This document shows, one piece after another, positions 23,036 through 34,377 of a stretch of 64,000 nt of DNA. Both the position numbers and the translations under genes were made by a program. Source of the stretch: Perkinsus olseni. Its lineage: Eukaryota; Perkinsozoa; Perkinsida; Perkinsidae. Under the pieces are notes generated by a model. It was given only the letters and a program-made list of their open reading frames with translations, was not told the origin of the DNA and did no database searches. Where the stretch lies: NCBI GenBank assembly GCA_013115135.1, contig JABANP010000024.1, positions 124,001 to 188,000 of the forward strand. Reading direction: 5' to 3'. How positions within the stretch are numbered: position 1 is the stretch's first letter; every line of letters starts with the position of its first letter.

Positions 23036-23471
23036 TGATATTGTCGAGTATTACTAAGTCATGTTCCAATGTGATTGCAGCATTTCCCTCGTCTTATGTG
23101 TCTGCCAAGTGCCGTCAACAACGTAGCTTCTCAAGAATACTATTTTTTGTTCCCGTCATCATCGAGAGGGGCAACAGTCACGCGCCTGCCAGGGCCGCGG
23201 GACGTGCGTGTAGCCTTGACACTTTCATGGTTATGCATCTTCCATTCCTTCGGAGTAATCAAGCTGCCCGACTCCTACGGCAGAGCGAAGCTGGCTGGCT
23301 AACGCCGGGTTCATGGACAAGAGTTTTCGCGTTGTTCTGATGTCCTTCACTCGACACTAGTCACAAGCCTGAAGCTGGCGCCTTCAAACTGGGCTAGGCA
23401 TCTTGCATTCTTGTTCACTTGAGAAATCTCAACGTCTCCCGACAGCGCACCTCGTAGTAGAATTGCTCTCC

Positions 23472-25588
23472 ATGCCCGGCTCCGCTGCAGAGGCGCGTGA
23501 CGCTGCTGAGAAGGGAGAGATGTTTGGCTTGGTACGGCTACCATCGGCAGCCATGCCGTCGAGTCAGGACGCGGCGGAAGGAGATGCGGACTCGCTGGCT
23601 GGCTCGAGTGAAAGGGACTTCATGTCAAACCATGGTGGGGGGTTTTCAGGGATGGGGGAGTGTACGGGCTGGCGGCCGGGTCAGGTGTAGAGAGTCCTTT
23701 CAAACGTTTTGCTCAACTCGCGATGACCCCGACTACGAGGGTTATCATGAACGTAGCCCGAGTACAGAGACGGGAGGCTCAACTGAGGATGAGAGCTCCC
23801 AAAGGAGTGGCACTGGTCCTGATGCTGGTAATAAGAGTCGAGCAGGCTCATCGGCCTGCAGCGACACGGGCATGTAGAGCCTTCGCCAGGTGGCCCATGG
23901 GTTACTTATCCCGGCGGTTTTCCTTCCTCTGCTGAAATGGGTCAGAAGTGATGGCACCATAATGACGGTATACCTGTCGGACATAATGGAGGGTCTGGAG
24001 CAAACGGACCCCCTGGCTCATCTGGGTGGGCTTATTGCTGCTTGCGGCACCGGTAATAATATCAGGAAAGTGCCTCTGCGGACGCTACCTGATCAGGCGT
24101 CATCATTGGTCGGATGCTGTTATGGTCATTCGGATTATGGTTCGGGAACCAAGGATGGCTTGCTTTTGTGAGAGGGTTAACGGATGCATACCTCTACACC
24201 TGCCCGTCTTCTAACTGCAGCTAGATTGCCTGTTATCGACTGGCTTCGGGCTGCCGGTTGATCCCCTTAAGAGTTCTCCCGTCCTCATTTCACGGAATGA
24301 GTATTCGTCTGTTGTTGCAGGCTCGCGATCTTTCACCCTGGGTTTGTATGCTAGCTGCTGCGTTATCGTCAGTCACCACAGCGCTGCCTGAGGAGGTCAT
24401 ACCGACAAATGGCTACCGATGTGTGAGCTTGTGAGGCGCCTCGAGGAGTGACCTGCTATCGGTCGACTCTCCTACGCGCAGATATTGTGTACTGTCCGTC
24501 ATAGCGAGCGTGCTTTCTTGCCCACCTCTTCCGGGATTTTCGCACAGCACGCTGGGTCCACGAAAGGTAGTTATCGGACCGGTTAGCTAGGTTTCAGCTC
24601 AGCAACGACTATCTCAGCTATCTAGAATCTTCTTCTGTCTGTCGACGGCATCACTGGCTGTAGCATTGGCGGTCCTCATGGCCAAGGACATCATATGTGT
24701 GGGCGTGGGAAAGATGGTACTTGATAGCAGTCTGGCGCTCCTTGCGGGATCCCTGTCTCCAGGGATCACCTGTGGCACCTCTACGGGCCTGCTTCAGCCT
24801 ATTCGAGATAGTATCGGCGGATCACATTGCTTGGGGAGGCTGGCTGAGTCTTTGCCGTTTGGGTGCGGTTTGGCTCACTTTTCTGGAACTCAGTTTGTGG
24901 GTGGTAAGACTTGAAGGCATTGGATCATTCTGGTGAAGTGCGTACGTCAGATGGTCACCGCATGGCCTCCTTTGCGGCCGCGAATACGTAGGCCTCTGCT
25001 TATGTTGCGGTATGGCGTGATCTTCGAGCCCGTAGTGGTAATGGTTTTGCTTGTCTGGGCCGCACCTGCTGGAGATGCTAAGATAAAAGTCACCGTGATA
25101 TCGTAAGTGCGCAGGGAAACCGTTCGCGTGGTTCTATGCGATCACTTCCGTCTGCTCCTCAGAGCGACGTTATTCGGGTTGGCATCGATTGCCGCGTTGC
25201 TTCAAGTCGTGCGATGGCGCGGCATGCGATACCTCAAGGACTATACTAATCAGCTATCCCCGACCCGAGATGGACAGCCTTTCGACTTCGAGGTCAGTCC
25301 ACAACCGTCCCGTCATTGTTACGCGCATGCCAACATAGTTCGTTCATTAACATGCTAACACCGAGTCCGAACCCTCGGAATTTTCAGCGTGGCTAGCGGG
25401 TTTTCTTGGGTGGGGCGCTTCTTCGGAGTACAACCGCTGTTCTGATCCAGATGGGTACCGGTCTTGCTGATGATACTGGTAATGATGCTAACGGTTGGAC
25501 TGTCACGGAGAACGTCGATGAGTTCGGTCTACCTCCGTCTGATATGCAGGAAACTCTCGCCCGCTACGCTAAGCAGGTGGGTGACTAA
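23472..25588 (+). CDS. Unrecognised multi-exon gene, probable membrane protein
   Basis: Exon-like frames run from ATG 23472 (MPGSAAEARDAAEKGEMFG) to TAA near 25588. The N-terminal part is acidic and Ser/Thr rich (SPSTETGGSTEDESS). Hydrophobic stretches follow, e.g. LLIPAVFLPLLKWV (about 23894) and LFGLASIAALLQVV (about 25160), each with charged flanks, and the C-terminal tail is VTENVDEFGLPPSDMQETLA. The layout suggests a multi-pass membrane protein with cytosolic ends. I do not recognise the family, and the internal splicing is not resolved, so more than one gene is possible. It lies in the same direction as the MATE and DHHC genes. Confidence 0.4.
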
Positions 25589-25995
25589 CTGAAGAGACGG
25601 CCGGCTGCAGTATTCGCACTTATTGGTGCAGGGGAATGACTCGAGAGCTCCGCGGACGGAGGCTTCCACTCGGCCGAACGCATCGGCCGAATAACTGATG
25701 ATAATTCAGCTCGAACTGGTTGTCTTATACTATTGCGCCTCGTGCATATTCTTTATCAACTAAGGAACCTCTCTTGCTGCTGTTGGCAAACTCTGGGAAT
25801 GCTGTTGGTCACTCTTCGCAATGCTTCCGCAGAAATTTAACTGTGCGTGTTTGTCATGTTATTCCGGTGACCGTACGTTTATTCCCTTGTGACGATTCAT
25901 CCCAACGCGCAAGAAGATCTTGTTGCGTGATAGCAGAGCGGTGGTCACTGCGGGACTCGATGTAATTGCTTTTTCTCCGTGGTAGGCCGAGGGGC

Positions 25996-28287
25996 ATGAG
26001 TATTCAAAATGGCTCGTCAGACCCACGGCTAGCATCATTGAAAGATTCTGGTAATTCGTCGAGTGGGTTCGAGATGAAGAGACGGGGCCCTGGAAGCCTT
26101 CAGTCGAGTAGCCATCCTGGTTTTCCAGTGGAGAATGCAAGTGAGATGCAGGGGATTGAGCCGAGGCCGCCTCGAAAAATACGTGGAAAACTGCGCCCGC
26201 CGGGAGTCGAACCCGGGTCACAAGCATGGGAAGCTTGTATGATACCGTTACACTACGAGCGCTGTTAATACTATGGGCATCCTGATGCGCGCGTTCCATT
26301 AAAACACGAGATGATGTGTCTATCAGAGTCAATTTCACTGCAACTCAGGCCTCTCGTACGTCGCTAGGCCCTGCTATGGTGACGTGAAGATCTGGTTCCG
26401 AGGGTTGCTCATTACTGGGTACTGCATAACATTGGACTACGCAATTTGGACCCACAAAGAGTGTGGGCATTGCTTTCAGACCAGACTGGTATCAGGGTTA
26501 TGGTACGTTCTTCGCCATCCTAGTTCCCGCTGTATTGGCAGATATATTTGTAGCACCGGTAGGTCTCAACCGACTCACGGGGATGCTCATGTCCTTCGAT
26601 CTCAGACGTTTGGCTGGGCCAACGGTGTTCTGTTTGTCCTACTACAATTTGTGACTCTATGTTTGTTAATGATGACCATTTACTCGGACCCGGGTATTAT
26701 ACCGCGACTCGAGCATCATGCGGAATACCTGGACCCAGCGACCGCTGAGGTGACTGGGCAGCTGTTTGTTTCCGTTGTAGCGAACCTACCTCTCAGCACC
26801 GGACGAGGCCTCCGGCAAGGTTTCAGGATTGCGCTATTAGCTGTCACCCATTTCGATTGAAGTAGGACTATTGCACTCGCCAGCCTACCTTGGGACCAGC
26901 CATTGGAGTCAGGTACTGCACGACTTGTCACATTTATCGGCCACCTAGGACAACTCATTGCTCAGTATGTAACGTCTGCATACAACGGTTCGATCACCAC
27001 TGCCCTTGGGTCGGCAACTGTATCGCCGAGGGGAACTACGGGTCAGTCCCTACCTGCACTTCCGAGCAGCGTCGTTGAAGCATTCTCGTTTCCCCGCGCT
27101 AAGCCGTCGCGGAGCGAAATGGGCCGCAGAGACTCGTGATCTGCTTTCCCATGAATCCACGGAACGTTAAAACATTGACGGGACCCCGATACCTGGCGAT
27201 ATTATTATGCCATGGGTTACCGAATGTCTCAACCAGTGGCAGCCCAAGCAGCCTGACGCGAAGCTCGCGCGCCTTTCGTCTGTGCTTTGTGCCGATCCTT
27301 GTGGCCCTAGCGAGGCCGACGCCTCATTATTCTCGCTCTTTCTCAGAGTCTTCTACGTTTTCCTACTCTGTACTACAATTCTGACGCTATGGGCACTATC
27401 CCTTTCGATAGTGCACTACGTGGAGCTGTCAGCTGAGAATGATCAGGGCTTCGGAAGTAGCTATCACAACAGCCGTCCTCGACATCATCCCGTCGCTAAC
27501 TCAGATGCCATAGCAGATTCCCCCGTTACTTTGATAATACTCATCTACTGCGGTCTCTTCATGTGGTTCATTCTGGGCCTAACCGGCTATCACACCTACC
27601 TCCTGCTCACGGCACAAACAACGTACGGGGACTCACGCAGCATCGTAGTGCTATAAGATGGCGGTCGATGGCAGGTACGAGCAGATCAAAGGGGTTTACT
27701 CTTCGGAGCATGGCTGCATCGACAACCCGTATTACCGAGGCTCAGCAGGGAATGTGAAGCATGGCGTATTCAAGTGGCGCCGGCGAGGGTCTAAATTCGA
27801 CAGGAAACTGGGCACTGTTGTGGGTTCTTGGAGAAGCGTTGAAGAGTGAAACGTGTTGCCGCAGGTCATCCCGAAAGGCTTGCCTCGGATCGGTTCTCTC
27901 AAGGGTCGTACACGCCGCTGGACTCCTGACTTTGGAACGGAAGGAAAGCTTATGCTGCCTAACGGATTTTGCCACAGAAGCGGAGCCAGCGGCGGTGGCG
28001 TGGTAGGCTTGCGAGAGGCTCCTTTGTCAGTAGTGGACGCTGTTCAGAAGAGCGTGAAGAGTATGGACAGTAGTGTCAGAGATAGCATACCACAAATTGG
28101 TGAAATCGTAACGGTGACTGTAAGGATCCCCTTAATCCCAGCGATGCTCGTTCGTCAGATACCGGCCGGTGATGGCCCTATCTCACCATCTGAAGTAAAC
28201 ATAGACTCTGCCCTTGACTTGTCCTCGAAGGTCCATTCAGTAGCCTCCGTATCAGTACCAACAAACCGCACCATCACGGCTCTATGA
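25996..28287 (+). CDS. DHHC palmitoyltransferase (8 exons, 505 residues)
   Basis: DHHC enzymes attach palmitate to Cys of membrane proteins at the Golgi or plasma membrane. Exons: 25996-26182, 26349-26418, 26480-26558, 26606-26749, 26884-27041, 27311-27622, 27675-27819, 27865-28287; all joins are GT-AG and in frame. Family landmarks are RGLLITGPDW, helix [17 protein letters not shown], second helix after [16 protein letters not shown], then the zinc and active-site module [31 protein letters not shown] with the catalytic DHHC intact, two more helices, the TTxE-like TTYEQIKG and NPYYRG. The polar N-terminus (residues 1-60) and long C-terminal tail are not conserved. Intron 1 contains a tRNA-Gly gene on the opposite strand. 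Intron 5 is 269 nt. Confidence 0.88.
26192..26262 (-). tRNA. tRNA-Gly(CCC)
   Basis: The 71-nt sequence folds fully. The acceptor stem is GCGCTCG with CGGGCGC (one G-U pair) and discriminator A. The D-arm contains GTGTAACGGTATCAT (box A), the anticodon stem CAAGC/GCTTG encloses loop TTCCCAT giving anticodon CCC, and the T-arm is CCGGG TTCGACT CCCGG (box B). No intron, and CCA is not encoded. It lies in intron 1 (26183-26348) of the DHHC gene, in the antisense direction. Confidence 0.93.
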
Positions 28288-28403
28288 GGCCGCCAGCAGC
28301 CGCGAAAGTTAAGTATCTGATATCAGTGTGAGGCGGTAGTTTTTTAAGAGCACTCTCGGATGTAAGACTGCACTGCTATAATTGATACCAATACACGGCG
28401 TGA

Positions 28404-30710
28404 TTGAGTTTGGTAACGTGGAGGGTGGCGACCGTAGTGTTGGGGATGGTCCTACTGCCCTTCCCTAATCGAGGGGCCTCTACTGGCACCTCACATCACT
28501 ACCCACCTGTCTATGATGCTGTTGTATTGAGGTATTCCTCGGGATGCCCTGCAGTACTCAGACAGACTGATGGCTCTGGCTTCGGGTACTGCCTTGGGGG
28601 CTGCTACATCGTTCTCGAAGAGATCCTATTCTGAGGATAGTATTCTCCCGGCGCACGAGAGGCTTTAAAGTACCCCTGAGGCGATTAGTGTTGTCGTCGG
28701 CAGCTCACCAGGGTGCCGTGGTCTGTCTTATTCTTGTCCCTCAGGTACTATCCCTCGGGACGGAAGGCGGTGTGCATCAACAGTCATGGCCGAAGCAGCA
28801 GGAGATTCAGCGCCCTCATCTACGATGACACTGCGGAACGCACCCTTATAGGTGTCTTCGATGAGTGGGGTGTCGGCTGGGCTGCCACGCCTGATGAACG
28901 CCTTGAGAGGACTCGAAGTAGGGGAACTGGATGAAGTGCGCTTGATGAGGTACGGTTAGGTAAGGTATTATTGAAGGGCCCAGGGGGACAGATGAGAGTC
29001 CATGAGGTGAAGTCTGATACTGCTTTCAAAGCTGACCTCGTGCTCAACGACAGTCTAGCGATAGCATACAATGTAGGCCTCGGATTGGGGGGGCTGGATC
29101 GATGGGCCCATGAATCATCTCGCATCCCCCGGACTGAGAGTGGCCCGTATGAGCCGGAACACTACTGGGTTCGTTATCTTCACTACCAGCAGTAGTAGTA
29201 GACTAGTAGTATTCCTTGTGGCGCCTGGTGATCCAATTTTGCGAGAATAAGTTGGTATGGGTCGGTGGTCGATGGTGCGACCCATTGAACGGGCTGTGTT
29301 GGTTTCAGAGTTCCCGGAGTAACTGCGACATAGCCCTTACCGGTCCTGGAGTTCAAAGTACCTTCGAGATAGGGCCTATTGGTGATGGCTCCAAGGCTCG
29401 CGCCTCCTTGGCAGCACTGCCTCAGTATACGGGTATGACCGAATCGCTGAGAGCCGTTTTTTTGGACCTCCGTTGTGAGTACAATGCCAGAATGCCCCCA
29501 TCTCCTTGGTCACTCTGCCGTGTCGTGTACCCCTCAAGTCTTGCTTCCTCGCCGCCGGGAATACCGTAACGGCTGTGGCTCTCCTGCAGGTAGCGAGAAG
29601 GTTGGGCTCCAATCGGCGGAGCAGCTGACGAAAGCGAAGTCTGAGCTAAACCTGTTGAGCGATGGTATAGGGAAGCTGCTGAAGGTGTCGCCGAGCTGTA
29701 GGGAGCCTGTTGTAAGACTAACAGGAGTGGTACTATCGTCAGGTACTGGGCTTTTGAAGGAGGTGAAGGACCCTGATGAGAGTGTCGAGGGAGTAATGAG
29801 CAGACTGCTCGAGGGGAGGGTGCCTTACAGAAGCGAAAAGGATCTACACTCGAAGCTAGGTGGGATGTGGTTGGGCTGATTGGCGGCTGAGGAGCCTGGT
29901 CTCAGTCCGAGCCAATCCACGTTACTCGAGAGCTACGATCCAACAGTGGTCAGGGAAGTACACCGAGCCCTTATCAAGGCGCGAGTCGGACGCCCTGGAG
30001 ACAGTACTTCGCCCCCTCCCCGGGCTGTAGTGAGATCCTCTTCAAGGTACCATTCGTCACACAAGAGAAGGCTCTGCAGATGAGCAAGGCTTCTGGGAAT
30101 GGGCTGTTAGTTGTGCTGGTGTTTGCCTCCTATGCGGCAGGGGAGCACAACTCGTGGGCCTGGGCGATGCACTCGGGATTCCTCACCGTTACTCTGTAGG
30201 CACGGCAGGCTCCTGGGTGAGCGGGTGATGGCACTGCTGCGGATGGAGGGGCGTGGAGATGCTGTGCAGATCGTGCAGACTGAAGGGACGCAAAGCTGGC
30301 TCTTCCGGAGGGAATTCTCCATTAAAATGGAAGTAGCGCCAGCACCCGGCGGCTTGATGGTGTCGATGGACCGGCTCACAGTTACCGTATGTGCTGATGT
30401 TTCGTAGTGGTAAGGTGGTGCGTGCACAGAAGTTGGGAGGGTTCAAGGAGAGGCTCCGGCCTGCCCACCTGTCCAGTGCCAGGCCTCGGGCCCTGATCGT
30501 GGAGCCCTTCGCTGCAGTTAGGCCCGCCACAACCTGAGGGCGGTCTAGTGCTCCGTTGTTCAGGACCAGTTGGTAACCGAACAAGCTGTTCGACGCTCTG
30601 GTCTAGCATTCGACTTGGCAATATCGATGAATGAAGCCATCGCGAGAGTAACCCAGGTAGGGAAGGCGCCGTTGGTGCCGCGTCAGGTGTCCACAGGTGA
30701 TCCCTCCCTA
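28404..30710 (+). CDS. FAM194-like domain protein, multi-exon (borders approximate)
   Basis: After splicing at 28582-28744 the frame reads GFGYYPSGRKAVCIN, followed by SALIYDDTAERTLIGVFDEW and GVGWAATP. The pattern of a Tyr-Pro-Ser-Gly-Arg-x-Ala-x-Cys turn, a short variable loop, then Gly-x-Phe-x-x-x-Gly resembles the FAM194 domain of C3orf20/ERICH6-type proteins, which are often found in flagellated cells. Downstream exons include VLNDSLAIAYNVGLGLGG, VWVGGRWCDPLNGLCW, QLTKAKSELNLLSDGIGKLL and ISMNEAIARVTQVGKAP. The true start codon is not settled: the frame opens at 28404 without ATG and the first internal Met is at codon 14. Exon borders and the 3' end are uncertain, and the domain call is tentative. 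Confidence 0.45.
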
Positions 30711-31158
30711 CGGTCTCATCCTGGCCTCCACTGAGCTCGGAGCAGCCAGGCTGGAAGATCTGCGTTCTCGGGCCCTTCTGCGTCGTCAAGGTACCATCAG
30801 AGTCTGCTTTTTTACCTCAGCGATACCTCCCTTAGCCGTCCTTCTATTTTTGCTCTACCGAGTGGGCCGACCGCATCGGACGGTGGATGGCGATGACGAC
30901 AGCGGCCCGCTGGAACGGCTCGCAAGGAATCACGAAGCGTGCAATTATATTTTCGCCCGGCCCTTGCGGCAGTCCAGGTTGGACTCGGGTCCTAGCGTGG
31001 TAAGGCAGCACGAGCAGATGGGATTGGCCGGAGAGATTTTACTGCAGTTACGCTCCCTTCGCGACGCCTGTCTTCGCCTACGCCGGCACGAGCCCCGCTG
31101 ATCTCCTAGCGGACATCAACCGTGCCACGGAGGCCAGTGGTGCTACCCGTCCACTCTA
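30697..31158 (+). CDS. Uncharacterised exon(s) with one membrane helix
   Basis: The frame has a hydrophobic run (SAIPPLAVLLFLLYRVG, about 30820-30870) followed by a soluble stretch ending near AGEILLQ. A possible last exon after a cag at 31044 encodes TSPADLLADINRATEASG with TAG near 31158. It may be the 3' end of the FAM194-like gene or a separate small gene. Nothing recognisable. Confidence 0.3.
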
Positions 31159-31328
31159 GCTCATGTTCCCTTCAAGTTGACGTTATCCGAGCCTGCGTTG
31201 GGTTATAGTCAAAGTCTCCTGAGGGGCTCAAATAGAACTGCCGCTCGTAACTTTTTGCGTAAGAAAAATCTCGGTGGTAAAGACGCCCGCTTGAAGCCGC
31301 CCGTAGTCGATGAATTGCTATCTTCTCA

Positions 31329-32302
31329 ATGGGTAGACTATTCATCGTCTCCTTGGACGAGCCTGAGCAAGACCCCTTCGGACCATCCTCATCCGATGGC
31401 AGCTTCTTACGAAGCCTGGGCTCAATCTACCGCTGTGCTAACTGCCACACTCACCTCGCCCGGAGGAGTCACTTGCTGAGTAAGTCCTCAGTATTGCCAT
31501 ACTGTAGCAATGAAGAGGAGAGCATAATGAACAATGAGTCCCTTTCCTACTTCTATGCGGAGCTTTCATGTCCCGCCCAGTTTCGTGTGGGTCTCAAATC
31601 ATTTCTACGGAACGTGGCTGAATCTCGTTGTTACATGATTCCTTAAAGTGGTAGTGGCCCACAGGGGGAGGTCCTCCTTGAAAGGGTGATGATGGCGCAA
31701 CGTGAATTCTGGCTGACCTCAAGCTGATCGGCCCAGTCTGACATAGACTAACTCTTCTCATGTATCGCCTTACGAAGTCTTAGTCGGGCCTTGTGTAGCA
31801 TCGAAAGTTGTGACTGAGCAACAGGTAACCTGAGTCAGGTTCGAACTTCCGTGGTCGGACTGGCACTGCCTTGCTGTTGGACTCGGTGGTGAATGTTGTA
31901 TTCGGACCGCAGGAGGACACCATCATGACCACTGGAATGCATTCCATAAGGTAACCAGTAAACCTAGTGAGCTTGAAGGGAGGGTATGGATCAGTTGGCT
32001 CCTGTCAGAGTATGTTTTTGTGTCAAGTGCCTCGAGAACATTGGCTGGACGTACGAGGAAGCGTTCGAGGATGACCAGAAGTACAAGGAGCATCGGTAAG
32101 GCAGGGGTCTCCACTACGAAGGAACTGATGTGAGGTCCGTAGGTTCATTCTCGAGGAGCGCTTAGTGGACCTGTGGAACCCGTCGGAAGAAGCTGGTCAT
32201 GACCGACCTGTCTCCGAGGAACAGCTCAGAGGACCGAGAGCAGCTACTGATACGGAAGGAGCGACTGCATCGTCGTCTTCATCAACATCATCATCCACCT
32301 GA
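31329..32302 (+). CDS. Yippee-type zinc-binding protein (4 exons, 169 residues)
   Basis: Exons 31329-31479, 31839-31950, 32009-32095 and 32143-32302 total 510 nt and join in frame. Yippee proteins are small beta-tent zinc folds, part of ubiquitin-ligase-linked complexes in some eukaryotes. The two zinc knuckles are YRCANCHTHLAR (residues about 34-45) and CVKCLENIGWTYEEAF (about 90-105). Between them is SVVNVVFGPQEDTIMTTGMH, and DDQKYKEHRFILEE follows; this is the full family order. The C-terminal extension after residue 125 is acidic and Ser/Thr rich, ending in a Ser run. Intron 1 is long (359 nt). The N-terminal 30 residues are not conserved and the start could lie upstream. Confidence 0.88.
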
Positions 32303-32696
32303 AGTGGACGATGAGAAGATTGACAATATTTTATGGCATCGTATGAATAGTCTTCTGCACCACCATCACTAACGTTATAGCCGTGGAAGTGTTGGATTGG
32401 ACTCGTTACGTTAACCCGGCACCACATCATTCGTGAAGAAGTGATAAGGGCAAGAGTTAGCCCGTATTGGGCTGACGCTATCGGTACCATTCCTCAACCA
32501 CTTCCAACTTTGAAACCCAACTCTAGGAGCACTGTTGTTGTCATTGAACAAGGTCTCATAGGAGGCCCCACTAAGCCTTGATAATACAGCTTTATAATAA
32601 TGAGAGTAGATGGTAGCAACTACTACTACTGAATATCCTAATAATAGGCGGATACTACTAAATATTAAACAAAATATGAAGTTGTTGGTATTATTA

Positions 32697-33678
32697 TTAA
32701 TGCGAGTCAGCTGCGTACTCCACACCCTTCTTCACGTCCTCCTTCACCTTCTCAACAGACTCGGCCATCCTCTTCTCTTCGAATGGGCTCAAGTTGTCAA
32801 TTTTTTGTACTCCTTCGATACCCTGAGGACCAAAGTTGGTAACCTGGGCGAAGAAGTCACAGCCTTGGTAAGGCCAGTTGACGTAGGCACAGGCCGAAGT
32901 GTGCTGTCCTCCTTTCAAGCCACGGATGACGACGTCAACCAACTCAGCAGCAGAGTAGGCCATAGACAGAGAGGCTGAACCTGCACCAGCGAGAGCATCG
33001 ACGACTTCAGTGACAGCAGTCTGGACGTGTTCATCCAAAGCCTCGATGGTCTCCTCATCCAACTTGACGTAAGGTGTAGCATGAGAGAAGAGAGCAAGAA
33101 TAGCACAGCCGCCGTGGCCACCGACGACTGGAACATCAACCTTCTCCACATCAAGCCCAGTAGCTTCTGCGTAGAAGGTTCGAGCACGAGTCACATCGAG
33201 AGTTGTGATGCCGAGGAGCTTCTTGCGGTCATAGACTCCGGCCTTCTTGTAGATCTCAGCAGTGAGAGGAACGAGTGAAGTCTCGGGATTCGACATGATG
33301 CACATGATAGCATTCGGGGCATATTTAGCGCAAGTTGTTGCGATGTCACGCATGATACCGGCATCAACACCAAAGAGATCCTCGCGAGACATACCGGGTT
33401 TTTGAGCGATACCAGCACATACAACGATGACGCTGCTTCCAGTGACAGCCTCAGGGGAGATGCTCGGGGTCCACGTATCCTCTCACCTTAGCGGGAGTGT
33501 TGATATGAGAATTATCAGCAGCGATACCAGGGACGGGAATACGAGCCTGATGAACATCGTAAAGAGCCAACTCCGTGATCAGGGGGTTTATCTTCAACAA
33601 CATAGAAAGTGGCTTGCCAATGGCACCAGAAGCACCGATCAAAGTGACCTTCATATTATTATTACAAGATGATGACAT
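32697..33678 (-). pseudogene. Malate dehydrogenase-like gene, copy 1 (frameshifted)
   Basis: Compared with the intact copy at 39007-39990, one extra G in the run at 33454-33457 breaks the frame after residue 75 (VDPEHLP then stop). The remaining 250 codons stay open. All catalytic positions described for copy 2 are otherwise the same, including the Gln in AGIAQKPGM. It lacks one Glu codon present in copy 2 (GLKGGQ against GLKEGGQ) and has Glu for Lys in the DEETIEA stretch. A sequencing error in a G-run is the main alternative to a true pseudogene. Confidence 0.75.
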
Positions 33679-33849
33679 ATTAATAGTGAAAATTTAAGTT
33701 TACGAAAACCTACAGAAGAACGTCAATGAACTGCTGGTAGAAACAACAGAGGACAGACGAGCATTTGAACGATGAGTATGTGGTGCATAGCCTCGAGCTG
33801 TAAAGTGAATCTTCACCACACAAGATACTGATTGTCCCATCACTGTCAC

Positions 33850-34377
33850 AGTACTGCATTCATGAGCACCACTGAAGCGCCCATGACTACCACTACCGGT
33901 GCTGAGACTACCACTACCGGTGCTGAGACTACCACTACCGGTGCTGAGACTACCACTACCGGTGCTGAGACGACTACCGGTGCTGAGACTACTACCGGCA
34001 TCCAGACCGTCACCACTACCGCGCCTGTGAGTACTACTACGACAGTGAAGGTGACAACTACTGAATCTACGACAAGCGCGGCGACTACAACTACTCAGGC
34101 GGCGGGTCTGAACGGTAAATACTGCGGTAACTTGTATGGCCAAGACTTCAGCGTTGACTTCGAATCTGGACGTGCTACTCTTAGTGTTCTCGGCCAAACT
34201 GCCGGATGCGACTATGAGGTAGATGGCTCTGATATCGAGTTCTCTAACTACGACGCTATCCTCCAGAAGTTGATGGATATGTTCCACATCAACAAAATCC
34301 AGGGTACAATTGTGAGCCCGACTGAGATTCACATCAAGGCCGGTATTCTTATTGACACTACTCTTACTCAGTGTTGA
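33850..34377 (+). pseudogene. Mucin-like secreted protein, copy 1 (5' deleted)
   Basis: The Thr-rich repeats and the C-terminal domain are intact up to TGA at 34375-34377. The promoter, signal peptide and Cys-rich N-terminal domain seen in the other copies are gone. The dehydrogenase upstream region runs directly into the middle of the gene at about 33850, where copies 2 and 3 have some 600 more bases. An ATG at 33832 opens the frame by chance but provides no signal peptide. Probably non-functional. Confidence 0.8.

Noticed and set aside
31810..31860. GGTTCGAACTTCC resembling a B-box
   Set aside because: It is the start of Yippee exon 2 (SNFRGRTG), which joins in frame to exons 1 and 3; no tRNA fold is present.
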